Of a stretch of DNA of 64,000 nucleotides, positions 8,483 to 18,191 are shown one piece after another. The position numbers and the translations under genes were made by a program. The notes beneath the pieces were generated by a model, which was given only the letters and a program-made list of their open reading frames with translations, did no database searches and was not told where the DNA came from. Origin of the DNA: an uncultured Pseudodesulfovibrio sp. (GTDB lineage Bacteria; Desulfobacterota; Desulfovibrionia; Desulfovibrionales; Desulfovibrionaceae); the NCBI RefSeq assembly GCF_963664965.1, contig NZ_OY761823.1, forward strand, positions 2,622,001 through 2,686,000. Direction: 5' to 3'. How positions within the stretch are numbered: the first letter of the stretch is position 1; each line of letters opens with the position of its first letter.

Positions 8483-9418
8483 TTATTCCATGGGTCCGAA
8501 ACTCGCCTCGAAACGTTTGGTAAACTCTTCCAAGGTGAAGCAATGTTCCTGCGTGCCGTTGCACTCGACTGCATACGCACCACAGACAGACCCGAGCTTG
8601 GCGGCTTCCACAACGGTTTTGCCCATGGACAGTCCCTTGAGCAGGCCGGAACGGAATGCATCGCCTGCGCCAGTGGGATCGACAACAGCGGAAACAGGAA
8701 CCGCGGAAACCAGCGTTTCTTCACCTTTGCAGTTCACGGCACAGCCGTTTTCGCCGAGTGTGGTGATCAAGTAAGCCACACGGTCAACGATCTCTTCCTT
8801 TGACAAGCCAGTAGAATTCTTGATCATCTCCAATTCGTAATCGTTGGTGATCAGAATTTCCGCACCATCAAAAGCCTCAAGAAGCTGCTCACCACTGAAC
8901 ACGGGAATCTGCTGACCCGGATCGAAAATAAACGGAATACCGTTCTCACGATAATACTTCGGATGAGCAATCATGTCATCAAAATTACCGGGAGAAATGA
9001 TGCCGAGAGCGTCCGCGGAATCAATCTTGGTCATGTCAAACTGACAGGGATATTTCATGGCACCGGGATTGAACCCGGTAATCTGGTTGTCCGACTTGTC
9101 CGTGGTGATATACGCACCGGCGGTGAATTCCTGTTCAATGGTCCGGATACCGGCGATGGAGATGCCGTGTTCCTGAAGCCATGCATCATACGAGGAAAAG
9201 TCCTTGCCGACCTGACTGAGGAGGACGGACTTTTCGCCCAACAGGGAAAGGCTGTATGCAATGTTTCCACCGGTCCCGCCAAAACGTTCATCCAATCCGT
9301 CCACAAGAAAGCAGACATTGAGGATATGAATCTTGTCGGGAAGGATATGGTTGGCGAATTTGTCAGGGAACGTCATGATACGATCAAAAGCAAGGGAACC
9401 GGAAATATAAATCTGCAT
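8483..9418 (-). CDS. PfkB-family carbohydrate or nucleoside kinase
   Basis: A 311-residue ribokinase-fold enzyme. It has the N-terminal GGTGGNIAYSLSLLG signature (about 47-61) and the C-terminal catalytic block DPTGAGDAFRSG, with GAGD at 250-253 and the catalytic base expected at D253. The start MQIYISGSLAFDRIM resembles adenosine-kinase-like members, but substrate is not decidable here. The frame is open upstream; the ATG at 9418 is chosen because AGGAGG lies 5-6 bases before it. It heads a run of three kinase-like genes. Confidence 0.85.
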   Translation of the reverse strand: MQIYISGSLAFDRIMTFPDKFANHILPDKIHILNVCFLVDGLDERFGGTGGNIAYSLSLLGEKSVLLSQVGKDFSSYDAWLQEHGISIAGIRTIEQEFTAGAYITTDKSDNQITGFNPGAMKYPCQFDMTKIDSADALGIISPGNFDDMIAHPKYYRENGIPFIFDPGQQIPVFSGEQLLEAFDGAEILITNDYELEMIKNSTGLSKEEIVDRVAYLITTLGENGCAVNCKGEETLVSAVPVSAVVDPTGAGDAFRSGLLKGLSMGKTVVEAAKLGSVCGAYAVECNGTQEHCFTLEEFTKRFEASFGPME

Positions 9419-9501
9419 TCTTCCTCCTGAAGATGGCGTTTTTTCGCGCAGAGAGTAAGTCCCGGTATCCTCACATGTCAATATCGATAAGCCGCTGTCC
9501 C

Positions 9502-9831
9502 TCAATTACCTCGATATTTAGCGGTTTCTTCCCGAATCCAGCCCAGAAATTCAGGATTTCCGCCCGTAATGGGCAAAGCGACGACACACGGCACCTCGTA
9601 ACTGTGCATGACCTTCACCGCCTCAGTCAGTTCCGCGAGAAGTCCGTCACGGGTCTTTGCAATGAGTACCACTTCTTCGGCTGTCTCAACCTTGCCGTTC
9701 CACCAATACATTGAATGCATGCTATCAATGATATTGACGCAGGCAGCCAAACGGCGTTCAACCAGCACCGTCCCGATGTCTCGAGCTTCCTCTTTCGACG
9801 AGCACGTCATGTAAACAAACAGTTCAGACAT
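9502..9831 (-). CDS. cutA: Divalent-cation tolerance protein CutA
   Basis: A 109-residue CutA1-family protein, a small trimeric cytoplasmic protein linked to divalent metal tolerance. Typical landmarks are YMTCSSKEEARDIG near the start, LAACVNI, YWWNGKVE, LIAKTR, and SYEVPCVVALPI near the end. The start ATG (9831) is chosen from family length and from a GGGGG-type ribosome binding site. It is divergent from nth and 83 bp upstream of the PfkB-type gene. Confidence 0.94.
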   Translation of the reverse strand: MSELFVYMTCSSKEEARDIGTVLVERRLAACVNIIDSMHSMYWWNGKVETAEEVVLIAKTRDGLLAELTEAVKVMHSYEVPCVVALPITGGNPEFLGWIREETAKYRGN

Positions 9832-9969
9832 GGCAGCCCCCTTAAAAGACTTGTAATGCAATGATACACTCTTCCCGACCAGCCGCAACTCATATCGACT
9901 CGGGAAATTGAGACTTGAGCCGCGAACAGACAGGTGCTAACCAGAGTTCGTCAAATGCAGGGAGACGTC

Positions 9970-10605
9970 ATGAAAAAACAGGATCGCGCAACCGAAATAT
10001 ACAACCGGCTTAAAAAACGCTATCCAGCGCCAACGCCGGCCCTTCACTGGAGCACTCCGTGGGAACTGCTTGTGGCTACTGCCCTATCTGCACAATGCAC
10101 GGATGAGCGGGTAAACAAGGTGACCCCCGGCTACTTCCGAAAATGGCCGACCATTGCAGACACAGCAGCTGCCGATGTTACGGATATCGAAAATGAAATC
10201 CGTTCCACAGGCTTTTTTCGGAACAAGGCCAAAAACCTCAAGGCAGCGGCTCAGCGAATAATGGAAGTATACGAAGGCGAAGTCCCGGCAAGCATGCAGG
10301 AACTCATCACGCTGGGCGGGGTTGCCCGCAAGACAGCAAACATAGTGCTGTCCAATGCGTTCAATATTCATGAAGGCATTGCCGTCGACACTCACGTCAA
10401 ACGACTCGCATTCCGTATGGGACTGACAAAAAACACGGATCCCACACGCATTGAAAAAGACCTCATGCCACTGTATCCCAATGAAGCATGGGGCGATATC
10501 AACCACTGTCTCGTCTTTTTCGGACGCGAGGTCTGCCCCGCGCGAAAACCGAAATGCGACATCTGTGAACTTGAAGACATCTGCCCGAAAAAGGGAGTGA
10601 AATAA
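9970..10605 (+). CDS. nth: Endonuclease III
   Basis: Base-excision-repair DNA glycosylase/AP lyase for oxidised pyrimidines. The 211-residue product has the helix-hairpin-helix ITLGGVARKTAN with the catalytic Lys at 121, the catalytic Asp at 140 (IAVDTHVKRL), and the C-terminal 4Fe-4S ligands C189-x6-C196-x2-C199-x5-C205. The ATG at 9970 is preceded by GGGAG at proper spacing; an upstream in-frame ATG has no such site. Its stop is directly followed by the tgt start codon. Confidence 0.96.
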   Translation: MKKQDRATEIYNRLKKRYPAPTPALHWSTPWELLVATALSAQCTDERVNKVTPGYFRKWPTIADTAAADVTDIENEIRSTGFFRNKAKNLKAAAQRIMEVYEGEVPASMQELITLGGVARKTANIVLSNAFNIHEGIAVDTHVKRLAFRMGLTKNTDPTRIEKDLMPLYPNEAWGDINHCLVFFGREVCPARKPKCDICELEDICPKKGVK

Positions 10606-11721
10606 ATGACAAAACCAGGCGATTTCACAATACATGCTACCGACGGCAACGCACGTCGATCCACCCTGAGCACCGCTCATGGCGATATTCAGACACCGGT
10701 TTTCATGCCGGTCGGCACACAGGGGACCGTCAAAAGTCTCAGTCCGCTCGACTTGGAGGAGATGGAAGCCCAGATCATCCTCGGCAACACCTATCACCTC
10801 TACCTGCGTCCCGGGGATGAGCTTGTCGCCCGACGCGGTGGCCTGCACAAATTCGCCAACTGGAAACGCCCCATCCTGACCGACAGCGGCGGTTTTCAGG
10901 TTTTCAGTCTGCAATCCATTCGCAAGCTGTCCGAAGAGGGGGTTGAGTTCCGGTCATACATTGACGGCTCAAAGCACTTTTTCTCCCCGGAAAAGGCCAT
11001 TGATATTCAGAAAAATCTCGGCTCGGACATCATGATGGTTCTGGACGAATGCGTCGGATACGGTGAAGACAGAAAATATACGGAAAAATCTCTTGAGATG
11101 ACGACCCGATGGGCACAGCGCTGCCGCGATCACTACCCCAAAGGGTCCGGCGACCAGCTCATGTTCGGCATCGTTCAGGGTGGATTCTTCAAGGACCTCC
11201 GTGAACGCAGCCTTGAACAGCTTCGGGAAATCGATTTCGAAGGGTTTGCCATCGGCGGACTTTCCGTGGGCGAGTCAACCGACGAGATGTATGACATCCT
11301 GCATCACATCGCTCCGATGATGCCCGAGAACAAACCCCGGTACCTGATGGGTGTCGGCACTCCGCTGGATCTGCTTGAAGGCGTCTCTGCGGGCGTGGAC
11401 ATGTTCGACTGCGTCCTGCCCTCACGCAATGCACGCAACGGCACCCTGTTCACTTCCATGGGCAAGATCAACATCAAGCGAGCAGAATTCGCCGAAGATG
11501 ACTCCCCTCTCGATCCGAACTGCAACTGCTACACCTGCCGCAATTTCACCAAGGCCTATCTGCGACACCTGTATCAGGCAAAAGAACTTCTGTCGTACCG
11601 GTTGAATACATACCACAACCTGTATTTCTACCTTGATCTGATGAAGCAAGTTCGTGCCGCCATTGAAAATGGTACATTCCAGGAGCTGAAAAGCCATTAC
11701 GAAGCGGTCTACGCGGGATAG
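10606..11721 (+). CDS. tgt: Queuine/preQ1 tRNA-guanine transglycosylase
   Basis: Exchanges guanine 34 for a 7-deazaguanine base in tRNAs with GUN anticodons, the entry point of queuosine. The 371-residue length is typical. Visible motifs are [11 protein letters not shown] with the substrate-binding Asp, [10 protein letters not shown], the nucleophile region [13 protein letters not shown], and the zinc site [17 protein letters not shown]. The ATG follows the nth stop with no gap. The tRNA-Asn (GUU) genes at 28-29 kb encode natural substrates. Confidence 0.97.
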   Translation: MTKPGDFTIHATDGNARRSTLSTAHGDIQTPVFMPVGTQGTVKSLSPLDLEEMEAQIILGNTYHLYLRPGDELVARRGGLHKFANWKRPILTDSGGFQVFSLQSIRKLSEEGVEFRSYIDGSKHFFSPEKAIDIQKNLGSDIMMVLDECVGYGEDRKYTEKSLEMTTRWAQRCRDHYPKGSGDQLMFGIVQGGFFKDLRERSLEQLREIDFEGFAIGGLSVGESTDEMYDILHHIAPMMPENKPRYLMGVGTPLDLLEGVSAGVDMFDCVLPSRNARNGTLFTSMGKINIKRAEFAEDDSPLDPNCNCYTCRNFTKAYLRHLYQAKELLSYRLNTYHNLYFYLDLMKQVRAAIENGTFQELKSHYEAVYAG

Positions 11722-11724
11722 AAA

Positions 11725-12384
11725 ATGAAAACGTTCATCCGGTATTCTCTGCAATGTATCGGCTTGCTGACCCTTCTGGCAGTATTAGCCGGATTCGGTC
11801 TCGCCATTTTTGCTGGATACTGGATGAGCGTCGAAGACGAACCTGCAAAAGCAGACTACATCATCCCGCTTGCCGGTGATGAACACAGAATCATGCGGGC
11901 GGCGGAACTCTATCGTGAAGGGTACGCGCCGACCATTCTGTTCAGCAACGCTGTATCGATCCCGCCGTCCCGATTCGACAGGCTGAAATGGAAGATGGGA
12001 TTCCCTCAATACACAAGAGAGCAGTTCCGAAAACTGATACTACAGCAACTCGGCGCAGCCAGTGCCCATGTCGAAACGTTCGGAAACGGCCATGTCAGCA
12101 CGGTTGAAGAAGCGGAAGCCCTCAGGGTTTACCTTGGCGGACAACCGAAACGCCTGCTGATTGTCACCTCGCCCTACCATGCCAAACGGGCAAAAATGAT
12201 CTTTGAAAAAGCCCTGCCCAACTGCACCATCTACATGTCAATGCCGAAAGAAGGGACTTTCGAGAAATGGTGGTGGAAGGATCAGCGGTCAGCACAACTG
12301 CTGGTAATGGAATTCGCAAAAACCATTCACTACCTGCTGGGCGGCGTATACCGGTCTTCAGACGTTCAAGAGGCTCATTCCTGA
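11725..12384 (+). CDS. DUF218 (YdcF/SanA-type) membrane-anchored protein
   Basis: A 219-residue protein with one N-terminal membrane helix (about residues 8-33) followed by a DUF218 domain: ADYIIPLAGDEHRIMRAAELY, GNGHVSTVEEAEAL and LLIVTSPYHAKRAKMIF are the family blocks. The domain should face the periplasm. Members are poorly characterised, with envelope-integrity roles proposed for SanA/ElyC. It begins 3 bases after tgt and probably shares its transcript. The last 10 bases overlap the 3' end of the convergent yihY-family gene. Confidence 0.85.
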   Translation: MKTFIRYSLQCIGLLTLLAVLAGFGLAIFAGYWMSVEDEPAKADYIIPLAGDEHRIMRAAELYREGYAPTILFSNAVSIPPSRFDRLKWKMGFPQYTREQFRKLILQQLGAASAHVETFGNGHVSTVEEAEALRVYLGGQPKRLLIVTSPYHAKRAKMIFEKALPNCTIYMSMPKEGTFEKWWWKDQRSAQLLVMEFAKTIHYLLGGVYRSSDVQEAHS

Positions 12385-13760
12385 GAATCTGTTGAATTTT
12401 CAGGCACGATTTCAAGAACATATGACGGATATTTCTCCGCACATTCGTAAAGCGTCATATTACCGGGACTTGCCGTAACCGCTTCACCCAACCGGGAAAA
12501 CAGAGCGTCCAGGAAACCGAATTTCTCGGCAAATTCCGCAAAGACTCGATTGTCGCCATCCATGTTCACGACACTGATGATGTCCACCACGCGAACATCT
12601 TCCAGTGTTCTAGCAGGCGCGTAGACTTCGCTATCAACATTCTCGGTCAGAACAGTATATCCGGCCTTGGCAAGCAGACTGAACAGATCGGAAATCAGGG
12701 GAGCCGGAGCCATGAGGCCATCTGAAATATCCTGAACCGAAGGGAGCGGCAGCCCCTCCCTGAACCGTTTGGCAAGCACTATCATCATGAGAACGGCAAT
12801 CTTTTGCCGCTCAAACGGCGTGGCCTGTCCGAAGTAGCGCTGCTTGACGAATGAATTGATGTTCTGCCACGCGTAAGTGACCTCCGATCCGAGCAAAACG
12901 ATCAGCCAACTGATATAAATCCAGATCAACAACAGCGGAAGCTGGGCAAAACTGCCGTAAATGGCGTTGTACTTTGCCGCTCCAATCTGCCAATTGATGT
13001 AAAACCATTGCGCCATCTGCCACAGCACGCCCCCAATGACACCGCCCAGCAAGGCCGCAGGCAAGTGTACCTTGGTATAGGGGATAAATGCGTACATGAA
13101 CGCGAAAGCCATGGAAATCAGCAGGTACGGCGTGGCCTTCAGGAACATTGCTTCGAGAAAGCCGATTGCCTGAACGCTCAAGAGTCCCTGCACGATCTCC
13201 TGCTGCTGTAGACTCACGTTGAAACTGGACGCGACCAACAGAACCAGCGGGCATATGAGGATGACCGGGAAAAAATCGGCGACTTTACGCCACGCAGTTC
13301 GCCCTCGCTGCACGTTCCAGATCGTGTTAAACGCTTTTTCAATAGTGCCGATCAGAGAGAACACCGTGAACAGCAATGTCGCGACACCGACCCATCCAAG
13401 GGCCTGAACATTCGTCCTGTCGATGTATTCGATAATCTTGTCGGCTACTTCCACACGCCCTGTCGTCAGCTTAAGTATAAGCGTCCTGATAAACTCGGTA
13501 TTCTGAAGACCGAATCCCTTTGAAATGGAAAACCCGACCGCCAAAAACGGAACAATGGACAGTATCGTGGTAAACGTCAGGGCCGCCGCACGAATGACAC
13601 ACTGATCCTTCATGAACCCGAAACCGATCAGATACAGCAGGCGGCATGCACCGCGCCAGATACGAAGCAGAACCGGAGTTTCCGGCGCATTTCGTACCCA
13701 GATACCCTCGGAAAAAAACGATTTGACCAAGGACGATCTCTTCAGTTTGGCAGCACTCAT
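12375..13760 (-). CDS. YihY/UPF0761-family inner-membrane protein
   Basis: A 461-residue integral membrane protein of the YihY/virulence-factor-BrkB family, once mislabelled ribonuclease BN. The first 300 residues hold about six membrane helices with family blocks AAALTFTTILSIVPFLAVGFS and IWIYISWLIVLLGSEVTYA (each split by a residue or two in the family pattern). The C-terminal 150 residues are a soluble winged-helix-like region. The start ATG at 13760 has GGAG 6 bases upstream. Function is unknown. Confidence 0.85.
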   Translation of the reverse strand: MSAAKLKRSSLVKSFFSEGIWVRNAPETPVLLRIWRGACRLLYLIGFGFMKDQCVIRAAALTFTTILSIVPFLAVGFSISKGFGLQNTEFIRTLILKLTTGRVEVADKIIEYIDRTNVQALGWVGVATLLFTVFSLIGTIEKAFNTIWNVQRGRTAWRKVADFFPVILICPLVLLVASSFNVSLQQQEIVQGLLSVQAIGFLEAMFLKATPYLLISMAFAFMYAFIPYTKVHLPAALLGGVIGGVLWQMAQWFYINWQIGAAKYNAIYGSFAQLPLLLIWIYISWLIVLLGSEVTYAWQNINSFVKQRYFGQATPFERQKIAVLMMIVLAKRFREGLPLPSVQDISDGLMAPAPLISDLFSLLAKAGYTVLTENVDSEVYAPARTLEDVRVVDIISVVNMDGDNRVFAEFAEKFGFLDALFSRLGEAVTASPGNMTLYECAEKYPSYVLEIVPENSTDSQE

Positions 13761-13829
13761 ATTTTCTCCAACGCACAAATATTCATTACCAATAGTAATA
13801 TATCCAAATCCGAAGAACAGGCAAGCAAC

Positions 13830-16800
13830 TCAATTCATCCTGAACAGATCACGCAAGAATTCGAAAGATTTTTCAGGCAGGCTCAACACATTCCTCACGG
13901 TGTCACTCAAAATCTTCCCTTTCGGTATATTCACCTTGGGATCCGTTAAACGCCCGGTAATATTTATCGTCACGCTCGGCACAGCCACGAAATCATTCTT
14001 GATGGACAGATTGATCGAATCACCGGGCAGACTGAAATTGCCGGTTCCATAGGACTGAAGCACCGGAGGTGCCTCCATACGCAGTTTATCCGCCGTAAAT
14101 ACCCCTTTTCTGATGGAAAAGAGGCCTTCACTTCTACTGAACGCGGTCCGCCGTTTTCTCGGTTCAATGGATGATGTGGCAGAGCCATTGCTTAAATGGC
14201 TGGGAGCGTCATCATAGCCGGTGAACTTGTAGGAACCATCCTTTATCTTGACCGAAGCCTGCCCCGCGAGATTTGCCACGATATCCTCATCCGTCACCCC
14301 GAAACTGGTGACGTCAAAATCCAAGTCAGCCTCACCGCGAACGTAATCACGCTTGGCGATTTCCGTCATGAACGGTCCTGCCGCCATGTCTTCGACATGC
14401 AGCTTCAATTGAGTTCGCAAGCGCTCTGCGCTCACCTGTCCTGTCAGCTTGCCGTTGAGAGCACCACGGTTCACGACCCCAACGATGTTCTTGACCCTGA
14501 TATCTCCATTGTCAGCCTTCAATTCTGCGGTAACAGACTGAGCCCTGATCTTGGCCAGTTTGAACTCTTCAAATCGCCCCTTGCCGTTCAGGCGCAGCAT
14601 ACGAAGAAAAGTCAACGGCAGATCAACAGGCGGCGCGTCGTAAACCTTCCCGGCCCGCTGCTCTTCAAGGCTCGGTTCCGGTGAACGGGGCAAATATCTG
14701 TCAATATCCAGCTTGCCCGCCGCAAAGGAGAACGAACACATCGGATTCCACAACCCCTGACCGACAACATGTCCGCTTATGTCCATGCCATCCAGATTGC
14801 CTCGCAGACCGCTCAGGGTAAACCCATCGGGATTCAACACATAATCAGCCGAAAGACTGGCGGATTTCAACGCATCAGGATCATTGGGATCCAAAGTCAC
14901 CCCACTCAAAAGGTAGATGATCCTGCGAACGTTCACATCGGGAGCATCAACCCTTCCACTGACCTTGAAATCTTTATCGGTCCAGGAAATGTTCGCATTG
15001 CCCTTTACGCTTGCTTCCAAAGTCTTAACCAAAGCACTTTCTACGGAAACCCGCTTGGCTACGGAATCAAATCCGACCACCCCCTCGGCAGCCAGACGGC
15101 TTGCAGCTTTCGTATACAATGGACCGGCAACATGGCTTTTCACTTTCATGTTGGAGATGTTCAAAAAGGATTTATCCACCCCAAATCGAACAGGCCCCTG
15201 AACGGACAAACTGAATGAGTCAAACCGTTGCGCTCCCTTTCCTTGAAGGTTGCTGCTGATATTGAATATGAAATTATCCTTTTTTTCAGTAGCAACAGGG
15301 CTGAATCTCACATTCAAACCAGCCTTGCTCCAAGTCACGGGAAATACGGAATCAGGACTTTTCACATAGCGCCCTTTCCCGGCATCCATTTCAAGAGACA
15401 TATTGCCAGACAGATATTTCAAGACATTGATCGAGCGTTCCCGAGGCTGACAGGTCATGCTTTTCGTTTCAACATGCGCCTGCAAAACACTTTTCCCGGT
15501 AAGTTCCAAAGAATCGCCCTTGAGAAAAGCAAAACCGTTTTCCGAAGATTCGACAGTCCATTTCGTTGCCAACCCCAAAGTCGGCGCATTCAATCGCTTG
15601 TCATACCCCCAAAGGCAGTCAAGCGTTCCCGTAATCGGACCATCTTCCGAACTTGTGGCCTTGGCATTGAAATGCAAGTTTTTCCCTTTGGAATTCATGG
15701 AAACCTGAACACCGGAAAGAGGGATATCAAGCACCTTGAACCCTTCGGCCTGCACCTCGCCTGCTCCTTTGAGCCAACGGAAAAAAGCAAGGGGATAATC
15801 ACCCCAGACAAAAGGTGTATCCGTCTTAAACAGTGGCAGATAGCGATCAAGGTCAATCATCCCGCTACGCAGCCGAAAAGAAAAACGAGGGTGTGCATAG
15901 CCCTTCATTTCAACGGAACCGCGTACGGTCAAATCATCAAGCAGTACGGATAACTTGTTTAACACCACGCCTGATTCAGAAACATCAAATAAAAATGAAC
16001 AATTACTCTTATTCAACCCATCGACCGATGCGACAGGAACGGTCGGGAAGAAACGTTTAACAAGTGTCGAAGGGGTGAAGGAATGCACGGTCAAATACCC
16101 TTTTGCATTCAATCCATGACGCAAATCACCGGTCTTCAATTGACCATCGGCACGCACTCCGAGAAAACGGGCACGCAAACCTTCCATAGATACGGTTTGG
16201 GTCCTCGAATCAACGACAAGCCGTCCGACCAACTCGCCGGGATTGGCCCCCTTTGGCAGGAATTCTCCACCAATCGACGCATACACGGTTGCATCCTGGA
16301 GTTGAAGATGCCCCTCTTCTACGCCCACTCCACCTTTAAGCGCCAAGCTGGATTCAACCAGCCCATTCTCCCATGAAAAATCACTGTTGGCAGAAAAAGC
16401 AATATCCTGACCGGGTATAATGACACCTGTTCGAATGTTGACACCGCTGAGTTCAAATGACTCTGTTTCAGTATTGCCAGCATACACCACAGTGGCATCA
16501 ACAACATCCACACCGTTAATTGAGATTTCTTCAAAAGGGTTTTCATCAACTGCTGCGGCCTCTTTTCCGGTCCACCTGTCAACAACAGGCTGCCAGTTGA
16601 GTTCACCTTCAGGAGATTGAACAACATTGATGTCCATCCCTTCAATCACGACAGTTCGGAGATTGAGTTGCCGGGACAGCAAAGGTATCAGTTTCGCACT
16701 TACGAGAATGGAATCAATACGGACAAGAGGAATTTCATCACCAGACGAACCGACAGCCAAATCAAGAATTTCAAGCGAAAGTTTTGGATAAACAGCTATA

Positions 16801-16982
16801 TTAAGCTCGCCGTGGAGGACTACCGGTACCCCGGCCACACCTTCAAGTACCTCGGTAAATCGCTCCCTGAACCCATCCGTATCAACATAATGAGATGCCC
16901 AGAAAAGCCCCCCAGCAAACATGAGGACACAGAAAAATACGATCTCTCCCAAAAGAGTAAGAAACCGACTGAACATCCTCAC
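13830..16982 (-). CDS. Large AsmA-family envelope protein
   Basis: About 1050 residues with one N-terminal membrane anchor (FLTLLGEIVFFCVLMFAGGL) and a long periplasmic part. It has an AsmA N-terminal domain (DGFRERFTEVLEGVAGVPV, GELNIAVYPKLSLEI, NLRTVVIEGMDINVV) and a C-terminal AsmA_2-like region rich in beta strands. AsmA-like proteins are now thought to form long lipid-transfer grooves between the two membranes; applying that here is inference. A GTG at 16982 is chosen because GGAGG lies 9 bases upstream; an ATG two codons later is an alternative. It lies 17 bp after the DUF89 gene. Confidence 0.85.
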   Translation of the reverse strand: MRMFSRFLTLLGEIVFFCVLMFAGGLFWASHYVDTDGFRERFTEVLEGVAGVPVVLHGELNIAVYPKLSLEILDLAVGSSGDEIPLVRIDSILVSAKLIPLLSRQLNLRTVVIEGMDINVVQSPEGELNWQPVVDRWTGKEAAAVDENPFEEISINGVDVVDATVVYAGNTETESFELSGVNIRTGVIIPGQDIAFSANSDFSWENGLVESSLALKGGVGVEEGHLQLQDATVYASIGGEFLPKGANPGELVGRLVVDSRTQTVSMEGLRARFLGVRADGQLKTGDLRHGLNAKGYLTVHSFTPSTLVKRFFPTVPVASVDGLNKSNCSFLFDVSESGVVLNKLSVLLDDLTVRGSVEMKGYAHPRFSFRLRSGMIDLDRYLPLFKTDTPFVWGDYPLAFFRWLKGAGEVQAEGFKVLDIPLSGVQVSMNSKGKNLHFNAKATSSEDGPITGTLDCLWGYDKRLNAPTLGLATKWTVESSENGFAFLKGDSLELTGKSVLQAHVETKSMTCQPRERSINVLKYLSGNMSLEMDAGKGRYVKSPDSVFPVTWSKAGLNVRFSPVATEKKDNFIFNISSNLQGKGAQRFDSFSLSVQGPVRFGVDKSFLNISNMKVKSHVAGPLYTKAASRLAAEGVVGFDSVAKRVSVESALVKTLEASVKGNANISWTDKDFKVSGRVDAPDVNVRRIIYLLSGVTLDPNDPDALKSASLSADYVLNPDGFTLSGLRGNLDGMDISGHVVGQGLWNPMCSFSFAAGKLDIDRYLPRSPEPSLEEQRAGKVYDAPPVDLPLTFLRMLRLNGKGRFEEFKLAKIRAQSVTAELKADNGDIRVKNIVGVVNRGALNGKLTGQVSAERLRTQLKLHVEDMAAGPFMTEIAKRDYVRGEADLDFDVTSFGVTDEDIVANLAGQASVKIKDGSYKFTGYDDAPSHLSNGSATSSIEPRKRRTAFSRSEGLFSIRKGVFTADKLRMEAPPVLQSYGTGNFSLPGDSINLSIKNDFVAVPSVTINITGRLTDPKVNIPKGKILSDTVRNVLSLPEKSFEFLRDLFRMN

Positions 16983-16999
16983 TTCTTGCTGCCTCCAAA

Positions 17000-17890
17000 T
17001 CAATCTTTAACGTCTGAAGCCGGTGCCTTGGTCTTGTAAAGCACAGAACTCCACAAATCCAATCCGGCATCTGCTGCAACGCGCTTGCACTTGACTTTGA
17101 ACGCGCAGTACACATTTGGCCAACGCCCTTCTAAGGCTTCGAAATTTCCCTGCCCCTTGCTCAGTATCAAATCAGCCTCGCGCATTTGATCCAAAAACTC
17201 AGGCTTACACCGCTCAAGAACAGTACCGGGCGTATCTACACCACTCTCAATGACTTCACATAGCTTTGTCATACCGACAAATTCTGCATCAACCATGGTC
17301 GAGTCGTTGATAACAGGCTGAGAACGAACGACATACGTAACCTTGCATCCCCGTCGCTGCAATTCCTCCACCAAGAGCATGTCGAGAACAATCTCCCCTG
17401 TATTATCGCCTAAAACAAGGATATTTGCTCCAGGTGCAGCCTTCGCCTTCACTTCATTCAAGGTATCAGGAGACACTGATTGGGATACACTCTTCAACTC
17501 GGACTCCCAATCGATATCAATATCCACTCCCCGGTCGATATAATTGCCAATAATAGCAAGCTCCAACGCCAACCCAAACGAATCCCCATCCTTCGCCACG
17601 CGCTCGTCTTCTACCAGCTTCTTAAGAGCTGGAAGCATCTTCAGAACACAAAGGTTGGCTTCACGCTTATCTTCCAAATAGAGATCGCTACACCCCGTCA
17701 TTTCGGAAACAAGATTTCCCAAATGGCGAGCAATGGCAGGAGGAGAAAGAGTCAAGTCCAGTTCTCCGAGTTTGCGCCCCCAAGCCATGACAATTTTCTG
17801 ATGCATTTCCTCGTCATTCGGGCAGGCAAGCTGTGCTTCCCGCAAAACCATTTTCATGAAGCAGGGCATGCATTCAAGAGAGGTATTCAT
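17000..17890 (-). CDS. DUF89 / damage-control phosphatase-type protein
   Basis: A 296-residue DUF89-family protein, similar to archaeal and bacterial metal-dependent damage-control phosphatases. It starts MNTSLECMPCFMK, a CxxC seen in the prokaryotic branch, and has the nucleotide-like GANILVLGDNTGEIVLD block, the likely metal site with Asp and Asn, and LILSKGQGNFEALEG near the C-terminus. The natural substrate is not known. The 300-bp upstream region holds a 22-bp perfect palindrome (18109-18130). Confidence 0.85.
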   Translation of the reverse strand: MNTSLECMPCFMKMVLREAQLACPNDEEMHQKIVMAWGRKLGELDLTLSPPAIARHLGNLVSEMTGCSDLYLEDKREANLCVLKMLPALKKLVEDERVAKDGDSFGLALELAIIGNYIDRGVDIDIDWESELKSVSQSVSPDTLNEVKAKAAPGANILVLGDNTGEIVLDMLLVEELQRRGCKVTYVVRSQPVINDSTMVDAEFVGMTKLCEVIESGVDTPGTVLERCKPEFLDQMREADLILSKGQGNFEALEGRWPNVYCAFKVKCKRVAADAGLDLWSSVLYKTKAPASDVKD

Positions 17891-18191
17891 TTCTCCACAC
17901 CTTATAAGGATATTTTTATAAAATAATACTAATTACTGCAACTAATTACAATTACGAAAAACAATAAACTCAAAGTCCAATGGCATGAGTAAGCACTACT
18001 TGCAAGAATGTTTGCAAGCAAGAAAAAGAAAAACGTTAATTAAGGGAAAAATAAAAAGAGAAGATACTAAAAATCACTTCCAAAGAATGACACAACAAAA
18101 CGACCTGATAACGTAACAATCGTTACGTTAAACGTCATTTCACTTAACAGTACATGGAAGTCAAAATGTTTTTTTGGATCTTGGGAAAAAA
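17891..18191. other. AT-rich intergenic region upstream of the DUF89 gene
   Basis: No coding frame is supported here. The stretch lies upstream of the DUF89 start (17890, minus strand) and downstream of the lpxI stop. It is strongly AT-rich, with runs such as TAATACTAATTACTGC, and contains one clear palindrome at 18109-18130. I see no convincing intrinsic terminator for the lpx cluster. It most likely holds the promoter for the DUF89-AsmA pair. Confidence 0.6.
18109..18130. promoter_or_regulatory. 22-bp palindrome, candidate operator
   Basis: Two perfect 9-bp arms, TAACGTAAC and GTTACGTTA, flank a 4-base spacer (AATC). There is no T-run on either side, so it is not a terminator. Size and symmetry fit a dimeric repressor site (for example TetR- or MarR-like), but the regulator is unknown. 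It lies about 220 bp upstream of the DUF89 start. Confidence 0.5.

Noticed and set aside
12375-13760. Ribonuclease BN
   Set aside because: That name was a historical misassignment of YihY; the protein is an integral membrane protein without nuclease motifs.
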